From JAHBVH01 sp034432375 (lineage in GTDB: Bacteria; Chloroflexota; Anaerolineae; Caldilineales; Caldilineaceae): a stretch of DNA of 64,000 bases. The position numbers were made by a program, and so were the translations under genes. Below, piece after piece: positions 15,912 through 25,806 of the stretch. Each line of letters opens with the position of its first letter. Positions within the stretch are counted from its first letter, which is position 1. The notes under the pieces are model-generated. The model was given only the letters and a program-made list of their open reading frames with translations. It was not told the origin of the DNA and made no database searches. The stretch is taken from NCBI GenBank assembly GCA_034432375.1, contig DAOUCA010000239.1, forward strand, positions 1-64,000. The letters are read 5' to 3'.

Positions 15912-17921
15912 ATGAGTAACCAAATTGCTGTCTTTATCGATTTTGAAAATGTGGCTTTATGGGCCGAACAGGAATTTCTCGATTTTGAATTAACCCCCCT
16001 CATGGAGTATCTCCAAAGTCGCGGGCCGGTGGTGATTAAACGGTGCTATGGCGATTGGAGCCGCTTTTCTCGCTATCGCGAAGAGCTGATGAATAATTCG
16101 ATTGATCTGATCCAGATCTACAGCGTACGCGCCGGCAAAAATCGCGCCGACATTCGCATGGCACTCGACGCGATGGAGACGGCGATCACCCGTTCGCAAG
16201 TGCAAACCTTTGCCATCGTCTCCGGCGATAGCGATTTTGGGCCTTTGGTGAATAAATTGCGCGAATATGGGCGCTATACCCTGGGCATTGGGCCGCGTGC
16301 CGTCACCCATCCCCTGCTTAGCCGTGCCTGCGATGAGTTTATCTATCTGGAAGCAGTGCTCGCTGATTACCACGAGATCGACGAATTAGCCGATCAGTCA
16401 ATGCGTGCCGACAATGAGGCGGCGCGCAGTCTATTGATCAAAGTCTTGCGCACGCACGGTCAACGAGGTGAACTGCCCGTCCTCGCCACCAATCTCAAGC
16501 AGAGCATGTTGATGCTCGACCCCGCCTTCAATGAAACAAATTTTGGCTATGCGCAGTTCAAGAGCTGGTTAGAGAATAACAATGATCTGCTCCAACTCTT
16601 CATGCGCGATCTGCAACTCTATGTGGCCCCCAAAGATTTTGTCCTGCCCAATGACAACAATGAGATGCGCCTTTGGCAAGATGAAATGGGCAGCCGCGGC
16701 GAATTGCAACAGAGCTTCTCCTTTGATGCCGATCTGATGAGCGCCAAGCCACCGTTGCGTCTGCAATATAAACAGATCTTCAACCGGCTCAAAATGACCG
16801 TAGTTGATCTGAGCACACGGCGCGATGTATTGCGTGACATCTACCGCGAATTGAGTGAGCACCCCGGCGAACGGACCACCGACGAATTGCTCGAACAGCT
16901 CTGCAATCGCTATGAAGCACAGGGGCTGATCCGCAGCAAGACGATGTTGCGTCAGGTCTGGCAGATGGGTTTCCGCCAACGGACCTTTGACTATCAGGGG
17001 CAGGTCGCTTCCGTCCATGTGCCGGTCTGGCTGGCGGAAGAGATCGACAGCGAGGCGACCTTTGTCCACCGCGCCGAGGCGGGTTTTGTCTATGCGGTGA
17101 TCAATGCTGGGCTGGAGATCGACAAATCCGAATTGGCCGCTATTCTGCTCAACGACCCCGATCAGACCGACTATGTGCAGAGTCTGCTCGACGATCTGGA
17201 GGAGCGCGATCTGATCCTCAAGCAAGATGATCGCTATGGTCTGCCCGGCCACCATGTCATCCCCTTTGCTACCGAACCGGCGCTGCAACCGGTCTGTTAT
17301 GATATTGAACAGGTGCAACTGCCGGACACGATGCCACGTACCGTCGACAAGGCAAGGGCGCTAGCCAAGACGGCGATGTTACAGCGCTCGCAAGATTTTG
17401 CCGCCTCGGCGCGCAGCTATCTCTTTGCCTGCCGCGTGCAGTGGGAAGCGGTCGAAGCAGGCGAGCCGGGGGCCAGCCTGGAAGAGTTGCGCTGGTACAT
17501 GGCTTCTTACGCCTCGGTCAAGGCGGGCGAGCTTTCGCAGATCCATCGGGACTATGCGCACTCGCGCCCCTACTATCTCTCCTTCTTTTATTTGGTACAG
17601 GAAGATGATCCGCTGTGGAGCCGGATGCGTGGGCTGATCAACCCGATGCTCTCCTACTATTGGGTCAACGCCTGGCGCGAGTTGGGCATGAATGCCGGCA
17701 ACCCCAGCCTCAACGCCACGACGCCCGCCGAGATCGCGATCCGCGCCGCCTCGCACGAGGACCCGCAACTCTGCCGCCTCTGGTTTGCCATGACCAACGG
17801 CCTGGCAGAGGTGAACCCGTCGTTGGTGCGCCGTGTCGCCAACCAGATCCGCCTCAACCGCACCGACGCCCCAGCCGCCGCCCAGGTCGCAGATCAGTTG
17901 GAGCAGATGTTGATGGAGTAG
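15912..17921 (+). CDS. NYN-domain nuclease with OST-HTH/LOTUS-like domain
   Basis: 669 residues. Residues 1-150 form a NYN (PIN-like, LabA/DUF88) domain with the expected acidic residues: AVFIDFENV near D10, NRADIRMALDAM near 75-85 and IVSGDSDFGPLV near 105. Such domains cleave RNA with Mg2+. About 165-245 resembles an OST-HTH/LOTUS domain (SLLIKVLRTHGQRGELPVLATNLK ... SWLENNNDLLQLF). The rest is helical with further winged-helix-like stretches (about 300-450) and a C-terminal region of unknown type. The N-terminal aspartates look intact. It is a single-gene unit; its RNA target is unknown. Confidence 0.82.
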   Translation: MSNQIAVFIDFENVALWAEQEFLDFELTPLMEYLQSRGPVVIKRCYGDWSRFSRYREELMNNSIDLIQIYSVRAGKNRADIRMALDAMETAITRSQVQTFAIVSGDSDFGPLVNKLREYGRYTLGIGPRAVTHPLLSRACDEFIYLEAVLADYHEIDELADQSMRADNEAARSLLIKVLRTHGQRGELPVLATNLKQSMLMLDPAFNETNFGYAQFKSWLENNNDLLQLFMRDLQLYVAPKDFVLPNDNNEMRLWQDEMGSRGELQQSFSFDADLMSAKPPLRLQYKQIFNRLKMTVVDLSTRRDVLRDIYRELSEHPGERTTDELLEQLCNRYEAQGLIRSKTMLRQVWQMGFRQRTFDYQGQVASVHVPVWLAEEIDSEATFVHRAEAGFVYAVINAGLEIDKSELAAILLNDPDQTDYVQSLLDDLEERDLILKQDDRYGLPGHHVIPFATEPALQPVCYDIEQVQLPDTMPRTVDKARALAKTAMLQRSQDFAASARSYLFACRVQWEAVEAGEPGASLEELRWYMASYASVKAGELSQIHRDYAHSRPYYLSFFYLVQEDDPLWSRMRGLINPMLSYYWVNAWRELGMNAGNPSLNATTPAEIAIRAASHEDPQLCRLWFAMTNGLAEVNPSLVRRVANQIRLNRTDAPAAAQVADQLEQMLME

Positions 17922-17972
17922 TACGCTTCAAAAAGTGCAGGTCGTTTAGCGACCTGCACTTTTTGAAGCGTA
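17922..17972. terminator. Bidirectional terminator, perfect 23-bp stem
   Basis: Arms 17922-17944 and 17950-17972 are perfect complements with loop TTTAG. Each arm includes AAAAAGTGCAGGTCG or its complement, giving a T run on either strand. It separates the convergent NYN and ABC permease genes. Confidence 0.85.
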
Positions 17973-17974
17973 TC

Positions 17975-20722
17975 TCACTCCGACCGCACCGCCTCCGCCG
18001 GCTGCATCTGCCCCATGCGCCACGCCGGGTAGAGCCCCGCCAAGAGCGCCGCGCCCAACGCTACCAGGAACGCCTGCAAGAAATATTCCGGCTTTAGCTG
18101 CATCTGTAAACTCCAGCCAAAAGAGCGCAGATTGATGATGTAGATGAGAATGATCGCCAGTGCCAAGCCCATCGGCATGGCCAGTAAGCCGGCGCTGGAG
18201 CCAATTAGGCCCGTCTCTAGCAGCGAGAGCCGCCAGAGCTGTTGGCGGGTCATACCGGTGGCGCGCAGCACGCCGATCTCGCGGCTGCGTTCCAGTTGCA
18301 GGCTCATCAAGGTGCTAAAGATGCCGATAAAGGCGACGAGGGTGGCGAGCAGTTGCAGCGCCACGGTTATCGCAAAGGTGCGGTCAAAGACCTCCAACGC
18401 GTTCTGGCGCGTGCCCCGGTTGGAGCGCACCAACAACTCCTGCTCGCCGGCAAAGGCCGCACGGATCTCGCTCACCTTCTCCTCCACATTCACCCCCGGT
18501 GCCACAAAGAGCGCCACCGCGGAGAGCCCGGCATCATCCCAATATTGGCGATAGATCGGATCGTAGAAAAAGACAACGGCGCGCACATCAAAATCGACCG
18601 AGATCCCAACAATCAAAAAGGTATGGACCCCCCGGTCGGTCTGTAAGGTCAACTGGTCACCGACATGTAAGTCAAAGCGGTTGGCCATCGGTTCGTTGAT
18701 TAGGATACCGCCTTCTTCCACCGCGGCCCATGTTGTCTGCCAATCACCAATCGCGGCGCGATAGTTGCGCTCAGCCCCGGCTAGGTCGGCGCTGAGCGCA
18801 ACGATGCGGATGGGCGTGCTCTGCGCAACAACCGAATTGGTCGGCGCACCGCCGGCGGGCACGCTAGTCGCCGGCGCACCCGCCAGATAGGCCACCCCAT
18901 CGACACTACGATTGGTCGCTGTTTGGATAATACCAGGGAAATGCTCCAGGCGAGCCACAATCGATGGGTCTAACGCTGTCGAAATTTGATTGCTGCTTAG
19001 CGATGGCGGCGAGATAAAAATGTCCGCCTGTAGCACATCGCCCAGCCACGCCTCGACCGTCGTGCGGAAGCTGCCGATCATGACGCCGACACCAATGATC
19101 ACGCTGACCGCAACCATCAACGCGGCGACGGCTACCCCAGTGCGGCTGAGCGCACGCGTAATTGTGCGCGGGGCCATCCGACTGATGACACCAAGGTGAA
19201 TACCCCCTCCTAGCCTCCTCCAGATTGCGGGAGGGACAACTGTCGCGGTCTTGGCGTCGCGACTCCCGCCCACGCTCCCTGAGCTTGTCGAAGGGGGGGA
19301 GGGCTGGGGTGGGGTGGTTATCCGCTGTACGCCGACCATCAACCAGAGGGTCAGGATTGGTGCCAGTAGCGCGCCGCCCAGGATGACGGCAAAGAGACCG
19401 GCAAAGGCGACCACCAAATTGAATTCAGGGATCAAGAGCGCCAGGCCGATCAGCAACAAGAGCACCGCCCCTCCACTAACCCAAGGCAGCGCCTGGCGCG
19501 TGCGATCTTCAATGTTGCTCCGTTTGAGCGCGCCCGCCGGCTCAACACTGGTCGCCTCCAACGCCGGGATCGCCGCACCGAGCAGCGCGGCCAAAATGCC
19601 AATGACGCCCCCTTTGACGAGGGTAAAAAGCGGAATATCGATCTCGCGCACGGCAACGACAAAGAAGAGATCGTTGACGGTCTGGGTGACCAATTGCACG
19701 GCGCCACGCCCCAAGATAACCCCTAATCCCAACCCCAATAGCGTGCCAAGCGTACCGAGCACGCCGGCCTCCAGCAGGATCAGACCATAGATCTCGCGCC
19801 GCGTCATACCTAAAGCGCGCAAAGTGCCAAGGACCGGTCGTCGCTGTACCACGCTAAAGGTGACGGTGTTATAGATCAGAAACATGCCGACGACGAGCGC
19901 CAACAGACTGAGCGCGGTCAGGTTGAGACTAAAGGCGTCGGTCATCTCGCTGACGGTGCCGCTACGCGCCGCGGTCGTTTCAATGCGCGCACTCGGCGGT
20001 AGGATTGCGGCAATCGCGTCCAATGCCGCGATTCCCGCAGCCCCCGCCGGGATGAGCAGATCAATGCGATCGAGTCGCCCCACGCGGCCGAGTAATTCCT
20101 GCGCCGTGGCAATATCAGTGATGAGTAAACCGTCAAGTGCACGGCGACTGAGATCGTCCGAGGGTTCCAACAGACCGACGATTGTCAACGAACGATCCTG
20201 GGTCCCCACCCGCACAGCGACGGCGTCACCAATCTGCAAACCGTAGCGCTCGGCCACGGCGGTGCTCAGCAGCGTGCTGTTGGGCTGCACCAGGAGTGGG
20301 GTCAAATAGGCAGCCGGACCACTGGCCTGGTTGCCGGCGCCAAGGTAGCTGCGAAAGGGTGCTTCGGCAAAGGGATCGATCCCCAACAGGCGCATGGGCT
20401 GCGCGTCGAGTTCGGTGGCGGTGACATAGCTTTCGACCACCGGTGCACTTGCGCGATAGCCCAATTCCCGGCGCAGATTCACATAAATGGCTTCCTCCAA
20501 GCCATTGGGACCGCCAATAATTTGGTGGGTCGCCTTGCCGGTGACCGTCTCCGTGCCCAGCGCAAAGGCGCGCGATGCCGACCCATTGGCGAGGTCGATG
20601 GCGACGATCATTGCCACGCCAATCGCCACGCCCAACAAAAAGAAGAGCGATTGCAACGGGCGTCGCCTTGTATGGCGCCAGGCCAAGCGGAAGTAGGTTT
20701 TCAAGGAGTAGTGGTTTTTCAT
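17975..20722 (-). CDS. FtsX/MacB-type ABC transporter permease
   Basis: 915 residues with two FtsX domains and about eight to ten membrane helices. The N-terminal helix (SLFFLLGVAIGVAMIVAIDLA) precedes a large extracytoplasmic MacB-like domain (about 45-260). A three-helix FtsX block (about 268-400) and two extra helices (about 420-465) follow, then a Pro-rich linker (about 469-507), a second helix and periplasmic domain (about 530-780) and the final FtsX block. Such permeases work with a LolD/MacB-type ATPase to drive lipoprotein, peptide or envelope processes by mechanotransmission. The ATPase gene lies upstream at 20946-21704. The linker contains a repeat element translated in frame. Confidence 0.9.
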   Translation of the reverse strand: MKNHYSLKTYFRLAWRHTRRRPLQSLFFLLGVAIGVAMIVAIDLANGSASRAFALGTETVTGKATHQIIGGPNGLEEAIYVNLRRELGYRASAPVVESYVTATELDAQPMRLLGIDPFAEAPFRSYLGAGNQASGPAAYLTPLLVQPNSTLLSTAVAERYGLQIGDAVAVRVGTQDRSLTIVGLLEPSDDLSRRALDGLLITDIATAQELLGRVGRLDRIDLLIPAGAAGIAALDAIAAILPPSARIETTAARSGTVSEMTDAFSLNLTALSLLALVVGMFLIYNTVTFSVVQRRPVLGTLRALGMTRREIYGLILLEAGVLGTLGTLLGLGLGVILGRGAVQLVTQTVNDLFFVVAVREIDIPLFTLVKGGVIGILAALLGAAIPALEATSVEPAGALKRSNIEDRTRQALPWVSGGAVLLLLIGLALLIPEFNLVVAFAGLFAVILGGALLAPILTLWLMVGVQRITTPPQPSPPSTSSGSVGGSRDAKTATVVPPAIWRRLGGGIHLGVISRMAPRTITRALSRTGVAVAALMVAVSVIIGVGVMIGSFRTTVEAWLGDVLQADIFISPPSLSSNQISTALDPSIVARLEHFPGIIQTATNRSVDGVAYLAGAPATSVPAGGAPTNSVVAQSTPIRIVALSADLAGAERNYRAAIGDWQTTWAAVEEGGILINEPMANRFDLHVGDQLTLQTDRGVHTFLIVGISVDFDVRAVVFFYDPIYRQYWDDAGLSAVALFVAPGVNVEEKVSEIRAAFAGEQELLVRSNRGTRQNALEVFDRTFAITVALQLLATLVAFIGIFSTLMSLQLERSREIGVLRATGMTRQQLWRLSLLETGLIGSSAGLLAMPMGLALAIILIYIINLRSFGWSLQMQLKPEYFLQAFLVALGAALLAGLYPAWRMGQMQPAEAVRSE
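19202..19317. repeat. Dispersed repeat inserted in frame within the ABC permease gene
   Basis: The segment has the look of an intergenic repeat: C-rich AGCCCTCCCCCC, then CCTTCGACAAGCTCAGGG (19277-19294 on the minus strand), then a hairpin-like CTCCCGCAATCTGGAGG. It encodes the low-complexity linker TTPPQPSPPSTSSGSVGG between membrane helices. The CCCACCCC and TTCGACAAGCTCAGG parts recur in intergenic sites at 28296-28336 and 48636-48672. Confidence 0.6.
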
Positions 20723-20808
20723 AGTTGTTTTTATTTGACTGCTGGAGAGATGACTTGATGATCCTGTTGGCTTGTCTTACGAAAGACCTTACGTCCTGCT
20801 GTGGGAGT

Positions 20809-20882
20809 GTCATTCCTGCGCGCCCAAGGGGCACCCGAGGAATCCATGTCGATGAGTGGACCCCTGCCTACGCAGGAGTGAC
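20809..20882. repeat. Dispersed palindromic element, GTCATTCCTGCGCAGG family, degraded
   Basis: Starts GTCATTCCTGCGCG and ends CTACGCAGGAGTGAC. The left arm is interrupted by GCCCAAGGGGCACC. Third copy of the family, between the ABC ATPase and permease genes. Confidence 0.65.
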
Positions 20883-20945
20883 ATAATCACTTTGTAAGGT
20901 AGGCCAACAGTATCCTTCTTGTCATCCCGTCTGCACGCACCCTAT

Positions 20946-21704
20946 CTAATACCGATCATCAAGTTTACCGTGAACCAGGTGCAAAACGCGGTCCGCCTGT
21001 TTGGCAACCTCCGGTGCGTGGGTCGCCATGAAGAGCGTTTTGCCGGTATCGCGGGTCAGCTCAAGCAAAAGGGTAAGCACAGTTTCGCCGGTGTCTTCAT
21101 CTAAATTACCGGTCGGTTCATCGGCTAGCACCAGCAGCGGATCATGGGCCAAGGCACGCGCAATGGCCACGCGCTGTTGTTCACCGCCGCTGAGTTTGTC
21201 TGGATAGGTTGCCAGTCGGTTGCCCAGGCCCACCCGTTCGAGTAGCGCAACGCCATGATCACGGTCATCTTTGCCAGCCAATTCCAAGGGCAGTGTCACA
21301 TTCTCCAGAACAGTCAGCGTCGGAATCAAATTAAAGAATTGAAAGACAATGCCAATGTGGTTACGGCGAAAGAGGGTCCGCTTTTGCTCGCTCAAGGTCG
21401 TAATCCGCACCTCATTTGTACCGGCACGGATGATCACATCACCGCCGCTTGGCGCGTCAATGCCGGAGATCAGATTGAGCAATGTGCTCTTGCCACTGCC
21501 AGATTTGCCCAACAGGCAGACAAATTCACCTTCATAGAATTCCTGGCTCAGCTCATCCAACACCGTACGCGTTTGACCGGCTTCGGTATAACGCTTGCTC
21601 AAGCGGTCGAGCCGGATCAGGGCCGGTTGCTGCTGACCATTGCTCGACATTGGTACAGCCACAGCTTTATTTACAGCCACAGGCGTAATCGTTCCAACAC
21701 TCAT
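20946..21704 (-). CDS. ABC transporter ATP-binding protein (LolD/MacB class)
   Basis: 252 residues, one nucleotide-binding domain. Walker A is GKSGSGKST (about 66-74), the Q-loop is in IGIVFQFFNLIP, the signature is LSGGEQQR, Walker B is LLVLADEPTGNLD, and the H-loop is in FMATHAPE. The motif order and the TGNLDEDTG block are typical of LolD/MacB ATPases that partner FtsX-type permeases. The gene precedes such a permease by 223 bases on the same strand, with a repeat element between. The first 25 residues are a low-complexity extension, so an internal start (the Met near residue 19) is possible. Confidence 0.93.
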   Translation of the reverse strand: MSVGTITPVAVNKAVAVPMSSNGQQQPALIRLDRLSKRYTEAGQTRTVLDELSQEFYEGEFVCLLGKSGSGKSTLLNLISGIDAPSGGDVIIRAGTNEVRITTLSEQKRTLFRRNHIGIVFQFFNLIPTLTVLENVTLPLELAGKDDRDHGVALLERVGLGNRLATYPDKLSGGEQQRVAIARALAHDPLLVLADEPTGNLDEDTGETVLTLLLELTRDTGKTLFMATHAPEVAKQADRVLHLVHGKLDDRY

Positions 21705-22032
21705 ATCACATATCCCTTTGCGTTAAAAATCACAAGTGGCCCCATCATACGGGGGAATGAAGGGATGATCTGTTGGTCAGCCGACAATCACGCCGGTTGA
21801 AATGGTGATCGCATTGGGATAGAGTTGGATCTATGCGGTAGAATGTTAGGTTAGAAGTCGTGCGTGTCAACGTCGTACCGTCCCATAAGGACACTTGAGT
21901 GTAGGAGGGGAGTTCCATCAGTTGTATGTTCCTAAATTCAGCCGACCCTACGGGACGAAAAGCCAATCCTAATCCATCAAAATTTGACTGACGTCATAAT
22001 GATTTAGATTTAACTACCGAAAGAGAAGCCAT
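21705..22032. other. Divergent intergenic region with a possible insertion relic
   Basis: 328 bases without a gene. CGTCCCATAAGG (21879-21890) and CCCTACGGGACG (21946-21957) form imperfect inverted ends around a segment containing the palindrome ACACTTGAGTGT. This could be a decayed insertion-sequence end, but no transposase remains. No clear promoter was picked. Confidence 0.35.
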
Positions 22033-23262
22033 ATGAAAGCCGACTTAGATCGAATTATGCAGGAACGCAACCTCGATGCACTGCTCGTCATGGGCGATGC
22101 TGGGGGCAACAAAGTGATGAACTATCTGACCAATGGGGCACCCTTGGAGCGGGCACTGGTCCTCAAACGGCGTGGTGGACCCCTGACCTTGATCCACGGC
22201 TCAATGGAGCGGGACACAGCGGTGGCAACAGGACTCACTCTGGTCGACCGTGACCAGACATATAACCGCTATGAGCTACTCAATAAGCACAACGGTGACC
22301 GTCTGGCTGCGGAAGTCGACTATCTGGCCCAGGTGTTGCAGGATCAAGGGCTCAGCGGACGGTTGGGTGTCTATGGGATGCAAGATGCGGGGGCGGCTTT
22401 TGCGCTCTTGAGCAATTTACAACGGGTGGCCGATGGCGTGGAGTTGGTTGGCGAATTTGAGGAATCGCTCTTCTCGGTGGCCCGCGAGACGAAGGATGAC
22501 CAGGAGATTGCCGAGATGCGCGAAGCGGGGCGCTTGACGACGCTAATCATGGGCGAAACGCGTGACTTTATTCAAGAGCATCATGTACGCGACGACGTTG
22601 TGCTGAAAGATGCCAAGACGCCACTGACCATCGGCGATGTGCGCCACTTTATCCATGATCGGCTCAATCACTATGGCATGGCCGAAGATCATGACACCAT
22701 CTTTGCCCAAGGGCGTGATGCGGGGGTGCCCCACAATCGCGGCAATGACAGCGCGCCGCTGCGGCTCGGGGAGCCGATTGTCTTTGACTTTTTCCCGATG
22801 ACTGGCAAGGGCTACTTTCACGATGTGACGCGCACCTGGTGTCTGGGCTACGCATCGCCGGAAGTACAGGAAGTGTGGGATCAGTGCAAGGAGATTTTTG
22901 ATCAGATCCTTGGCGCGATGAAGGTGGGCACCCCCTGTCGCGACTATCAAGCAATGGTCTGTGACTACTTTGAAGCCAAGGGGCACCCCACCGTCCGCAC
23001 CCAACCAGGCACTCACGAGGGCTATGTCCACAGCTTGGGTCACGGCTTGGGGCTGGATGTCCACGAAGAGCCACGGCTGAGCCACGCCGCCGGCAATGAT
23101 ACACTACTACAGCCCGGTCACGTCGTCAGCGTCGAGCCTGGACTCTACTACCCCGACCGCAAGCTTGGCGTGCGCATTGAAGATACTGTCGCCTTTACCG
23201 AAGCCGGTGAGTTGGTCAATCTCACCGACTTTCCGTACGACTTGGTGATACCGATGGGGTAG
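22033..23262 (+). CDS. M24-family metallopeptidase (Xaa-Pro aminopeptidase-like)
   Basis: 409 residues. An N-terminal creatinase-like domain (1-165) leads into the pita-bread M24 fold. Expected metal ligands are seen in order: PIVFDFFPM (D), KGYFHDVTRTW (HD), YVHSLGHGLGLDVHEEP (H), VVSVEPGLYYPD (E) and GVRIEDTV (E). The ligand set therefore looks complete and the enzyme should remove an N-terminal residue before proline, or act as a related hydrolase. It is cytoplasmic and a single-gene unit, with GAGAAG just before ATG 22033 and a strong hairpin after the stop. Confidence 0.88.
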   Translation: MKADLDRIMQERNLDALLVMGDAGGNKVMNYLTNGAPLERALVLKRRGGPLTLIHGSMERDTAVATGLTLVDRDQTYNRYELLNKHNGDRLAAEVDYLAQVLQDQGLSGRLGVYGMQDAGAAFALLSNLQRVADGVELVGEFEESLFSVARETKDDQEIAEMREAGRLTTLIMGETRDFIQEHHVRDDVVLKDAKTPLTIGDVRHFIHDRLNHYGMAEDHDTIFAQGRDAGVPHNRGNDSAPLRLGEPIVFDFFPMTGKGYFHDVTRTWCLGYASPEVQEVWDQCKEIFDQILGAMKVGTPCRDYQAMVCDYFEAKGHPTVRTQPGTHEGYVHSLGHGLGLDVHEEPRLSHAAGNDTLLQPGHVVSVEPGLYYPDRKLGVRIEDTVAFTEAGELVNLTDFPYDLVIPMG

Positions 23263-23267
23263 AGAAA

Positions 23268-23324
23268 GAGCGTAGGCTAAGCCTGCCGAAGCCGAAGCGG
23301 CTTCGGCAGGTTTAGCCTACGCTC
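23268..23324. terminator. Hairpin terminator after M24 gene
   Basis: Arms 23268-23294 and 23298-23324 pair over 27 bases with one mismatch; the loop is AAG. The stem contains CCTGCCGAAGCC. It lies between convergent genes and probably serves both. Confidence 0.75.
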
Positions 23325-23366
23325 ATTGTTTATTTACTTAGCCTTCCAGTTACTCCCCTATCGCCT

Positions 23367-25736
23367 CTACTCTTCTACCTTTTCCACGTGCAGCGTGTAC
23401 GGCCCTTCGCCGTCATCGCCGGCGGTGGCAACTTCCAGCGTGAGCGTGAGATCGACGGGAATTTCCAGGTCAAGAATGGCCGAGTTGACAGTATCCCCTT
23501 CGGTGCCATCTTCGCCAGGCGCATCATCATTGGCCAGCAGCGTATTTCCACCAGGGTCTAACACGCTGAGGATGGTATCTAATTCGCCAGCGTCATCGCC
23601 AAGATAGATGTTGATTTTGTCGCCACTTTTCACATCGAGCGAATAGTGTACACGGGTCTTGGCGGCAATGGTGTCGCTGATTTCGTCGCCGATCGCGATC
23701 TCTCCGCCATCGATTGTTTCTACATTGGTCTCATCATCCAGATAGGTCACGGCAGCATCGAGGATCGGATCCCCTTTGCTAAAGAGCGTCTCCTCATCCA
23801 CCGGCACATCGACGGTTGGCGGCACCCCTTTGCCTTCAATGTGAATCTCGCCATTCATATCGACAGCACGGCCAATCGTAAAGCGAAAGAGTTCATTTTC
23901 GGGCATCAAGAAATCTTCGACACTGCCGCCCAGCCCTGCGGTGGGATATTGGCCGACAATCGCCGCGCGCTCCTTAATCGTCATATCATAGGAGAAGAAT
24001 TCGCAGGCGCTGTTACAATTTGGGCCAATCAGGACAGCAATATCGCCATGATAGCGGAGATCTTCGGCAGGCAGATAATAGCGATCGATGCCCCGTTCAT
24101 CAAAGTAGAATTCGCCGGTCTCCTTGTTGTAGTACCCCGTACTGCCCAATTCCAGCGGTTCGTCAAAGAAGTAGGCGGCCATTTGATCCGCCAAGAACCC
24201 GCTGCCACCACCATTCTGGCGCATGTCAATAATTAGACCCGGCACACCATTCTGGTTAAGGGCACGGATCATCCGTTCCCAAACCTGAATACTGAGCAGA
24301 TCATTGTCGGCAAACGAGTAGATCTTGACATAGCCGTAGCCACTGTCAAGCAGACGATATTCCACTGGCAGTTCAAAGCCAGTCAAGCCCGTGTTGAATG
24401 AAGAGAAAGAGAAGCTCTCGCGCTCTGGGACTGCTTCTAGCGTCACACTCTCTTCCTCCCCATCCGCATTGATAAAGGTTACTTCCACCTCTTCGCCCAC
24501 AGGGAAACGGGTGACATAGCGCATCTGTTGCAGCCGCTTAAAATGTTCAGTGCTAAAGGGTGCCGACCACGCCACCGCATTGGAGATCGCATCGGCAATC
24601 GGCACGCCGTTGATTGAGACGATCTCTGTGCCCAGTTCGATGCCGGCCTCTGCCGCAGGGCTATCAGCCAAGACGAAGTTGACAATGGTGCGTCCATCAT
24701 CCAACTCACGCGCGGCGATACCCAAGCCACCACCGGTGGCAAATTGGAATTCTTCGCCTAAAAATGGGCCGCTTATGTGTCCATCGGGAATCGACCAGGC
24801 AAAGTCGCTCAACGCTTGACGATAGGCTTTGGCATCATTCGTCGTTTCGGCTTCGACAAAGCGAGGTCGGAATTCCGCAATCTTGGCATCCCAATCAATA
24901 TGCTTATAGTCAGTGAACGCATATTCGTTGCGCATCTTTTCGATCATGGCATCGAAGGCTTCGCTGTAGCTCATTCCCGAAAAATCAGAGAGCGCTGAGC
25001 CCTCAGGCTCAATCAGATCAATCCTGGGTTCGGCAGAGCGGTCAAAGGTAAAGGGATCAGTATCCATGTTGACAACCGTGTAGCCTTGCGGCAAGCCCAC
25101 GATCGGATCGTCCTCCGTAAAGAGCAGGCCATCCTCACCAAAGCCATTGGGGAAGCCCTGCTGATCATCCGGCGCATAGACGAGGAAGATGCCACCGACA
25201 ATTTCGCGTTTGGTCGAAACATCTTCGCTGACCCGGGTGGATGCATAGGCTGTCGACCAACCACCGCCATAGAGATCGCGCTCTTCGAGGAAGGGATCGC
25301 CAAAAGTGTTGGTCCAGTAAGCAACGGCATAGACCATGACACCGGTATCTTCTGCACCATTGTTGTCCACATCGCGCAGGGTTGCCTGTGGTTCAATTGG
25401 CAAGGCGACGGTATAGGAGAAGGGGGAGGTGTAGAAATCGCTGGTAATCTGCCCCAGGGTCTGCGATTCCGGTGGCAGAATAAAGTGCTCGTTGCGGTCA
25501 ACAAAGCCGGCCTCATCTTCAAGGATGACCATTGGCGCGGCCACACCCGTCGTAAAGAAGGAGTTGGTGTAGGTCACTTCCCCATGAACCGCAACCGGTC
25601 CACCTTCATCATTGACAATTTGGGCGGGTGGAAAAGGGTTATCGTCCTGTGCCAATAGCGGTAGTGACGGCAGTAACATGCCGCCACAAATTACCACGGT
25701 TAGCAAAATTCGTAAATAGAGAAAACGGTTACGCAT
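23367..25736 (-). CDS. Secreted S41 (tail-specific) protease with PDZ and PPC domains
   Basis: Start set at ATG 25736 (789 residues), because AAGGAG lies nine bases upstream and the signal peptide (RILLTVVICGGMLLPSLPLL...AQ) follows. Residues about 30-230 are a family-specific N-terminal region; about 330-420 a PDZ domain (LADSPAAEAGIELGTEIVSI); about 450-640 the S41 core, with GLIIDMRQNGGGSGFLAD and the nucleophile region IGPNCNSACEFFSYDM. The C-terminal about 95 residues form a PPC beta-sandwich (RVHYSLDVKSGDKINIYL). It should act outside the membrane on other proteins. It is a single gene; substrate unknown. Confidence 0.88.
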   Translation of the reverse strand: MRNRFLYLRILLTVVICGGMLLPSLPLLAQDDNPFPPAQIVNDEGGPVAVHGEVTYTNSFFTTGVAAPMVILEDEAGFVDRNEHFILPPESQTLGQITSDFYTSPFSYTVALPIEPQATLRDVDNNGAEDTGVMVYAVAYWTNTFGDPFLEERDLYGGGWSTAYASTRVSEDVSTKREIVGGIFLVYAPDDQQGFPNGFGEDGLLFTEDDPIVGLPQGYTVVNMDTDPFTFDRSAEPRIDLIEPEGSALSDFSGMSYSEAFDAMIEKMRNEYAFTDYKHIDWDAKIAEFRPRFVEAETTNDAKAYRQALSDFAWSIPDGHISGPFLGEEFQFATGGGLGIAARELDDGRTIVNFVLADSPAAEAGIELGTEIVSINGVPIADAISNAVAWSAPFSTEHFKRLQQMRYVTRFPVGEEVEVTFINADGEEESVTLEAVPERESFSFSSFNTGLTGFELPVEYRLLDSGYGYVKIYSFADNDLLSIQVWERMIRALNQNGVPGLIIDMRQNGGGSGFLADQMAAYFFDEPLELGSTGYYNKETGEFYFDERGIDRYYLPAEDLRYHGDIAVLIGPNCNSACEFFSYDMTIKERAAIVGQYPTAGLGGSVEDFLMPENELFRFTIGRAVDMNGEIHIEGKGVPPTVDVPVDEETLFSKGDPILDAAVTYLDDETNVETIDGGEIAIGDEISDTIAAKTRVHYSLDVKSGDKINIYLGDDAGELDTILSVLDPGGNTLLANDDAPGEDGTEGDTVNSAILDLEIPVDLTLTLEVATAGDDGEGPYTLHVEKVEE

Positions 25737-25806
25737 GCAAGTGAGCTCCTTGATTATTTTCAACAGTTTCGCGGATCAGTAATATGACTTTTAAGGATTT
25801 TATCTA

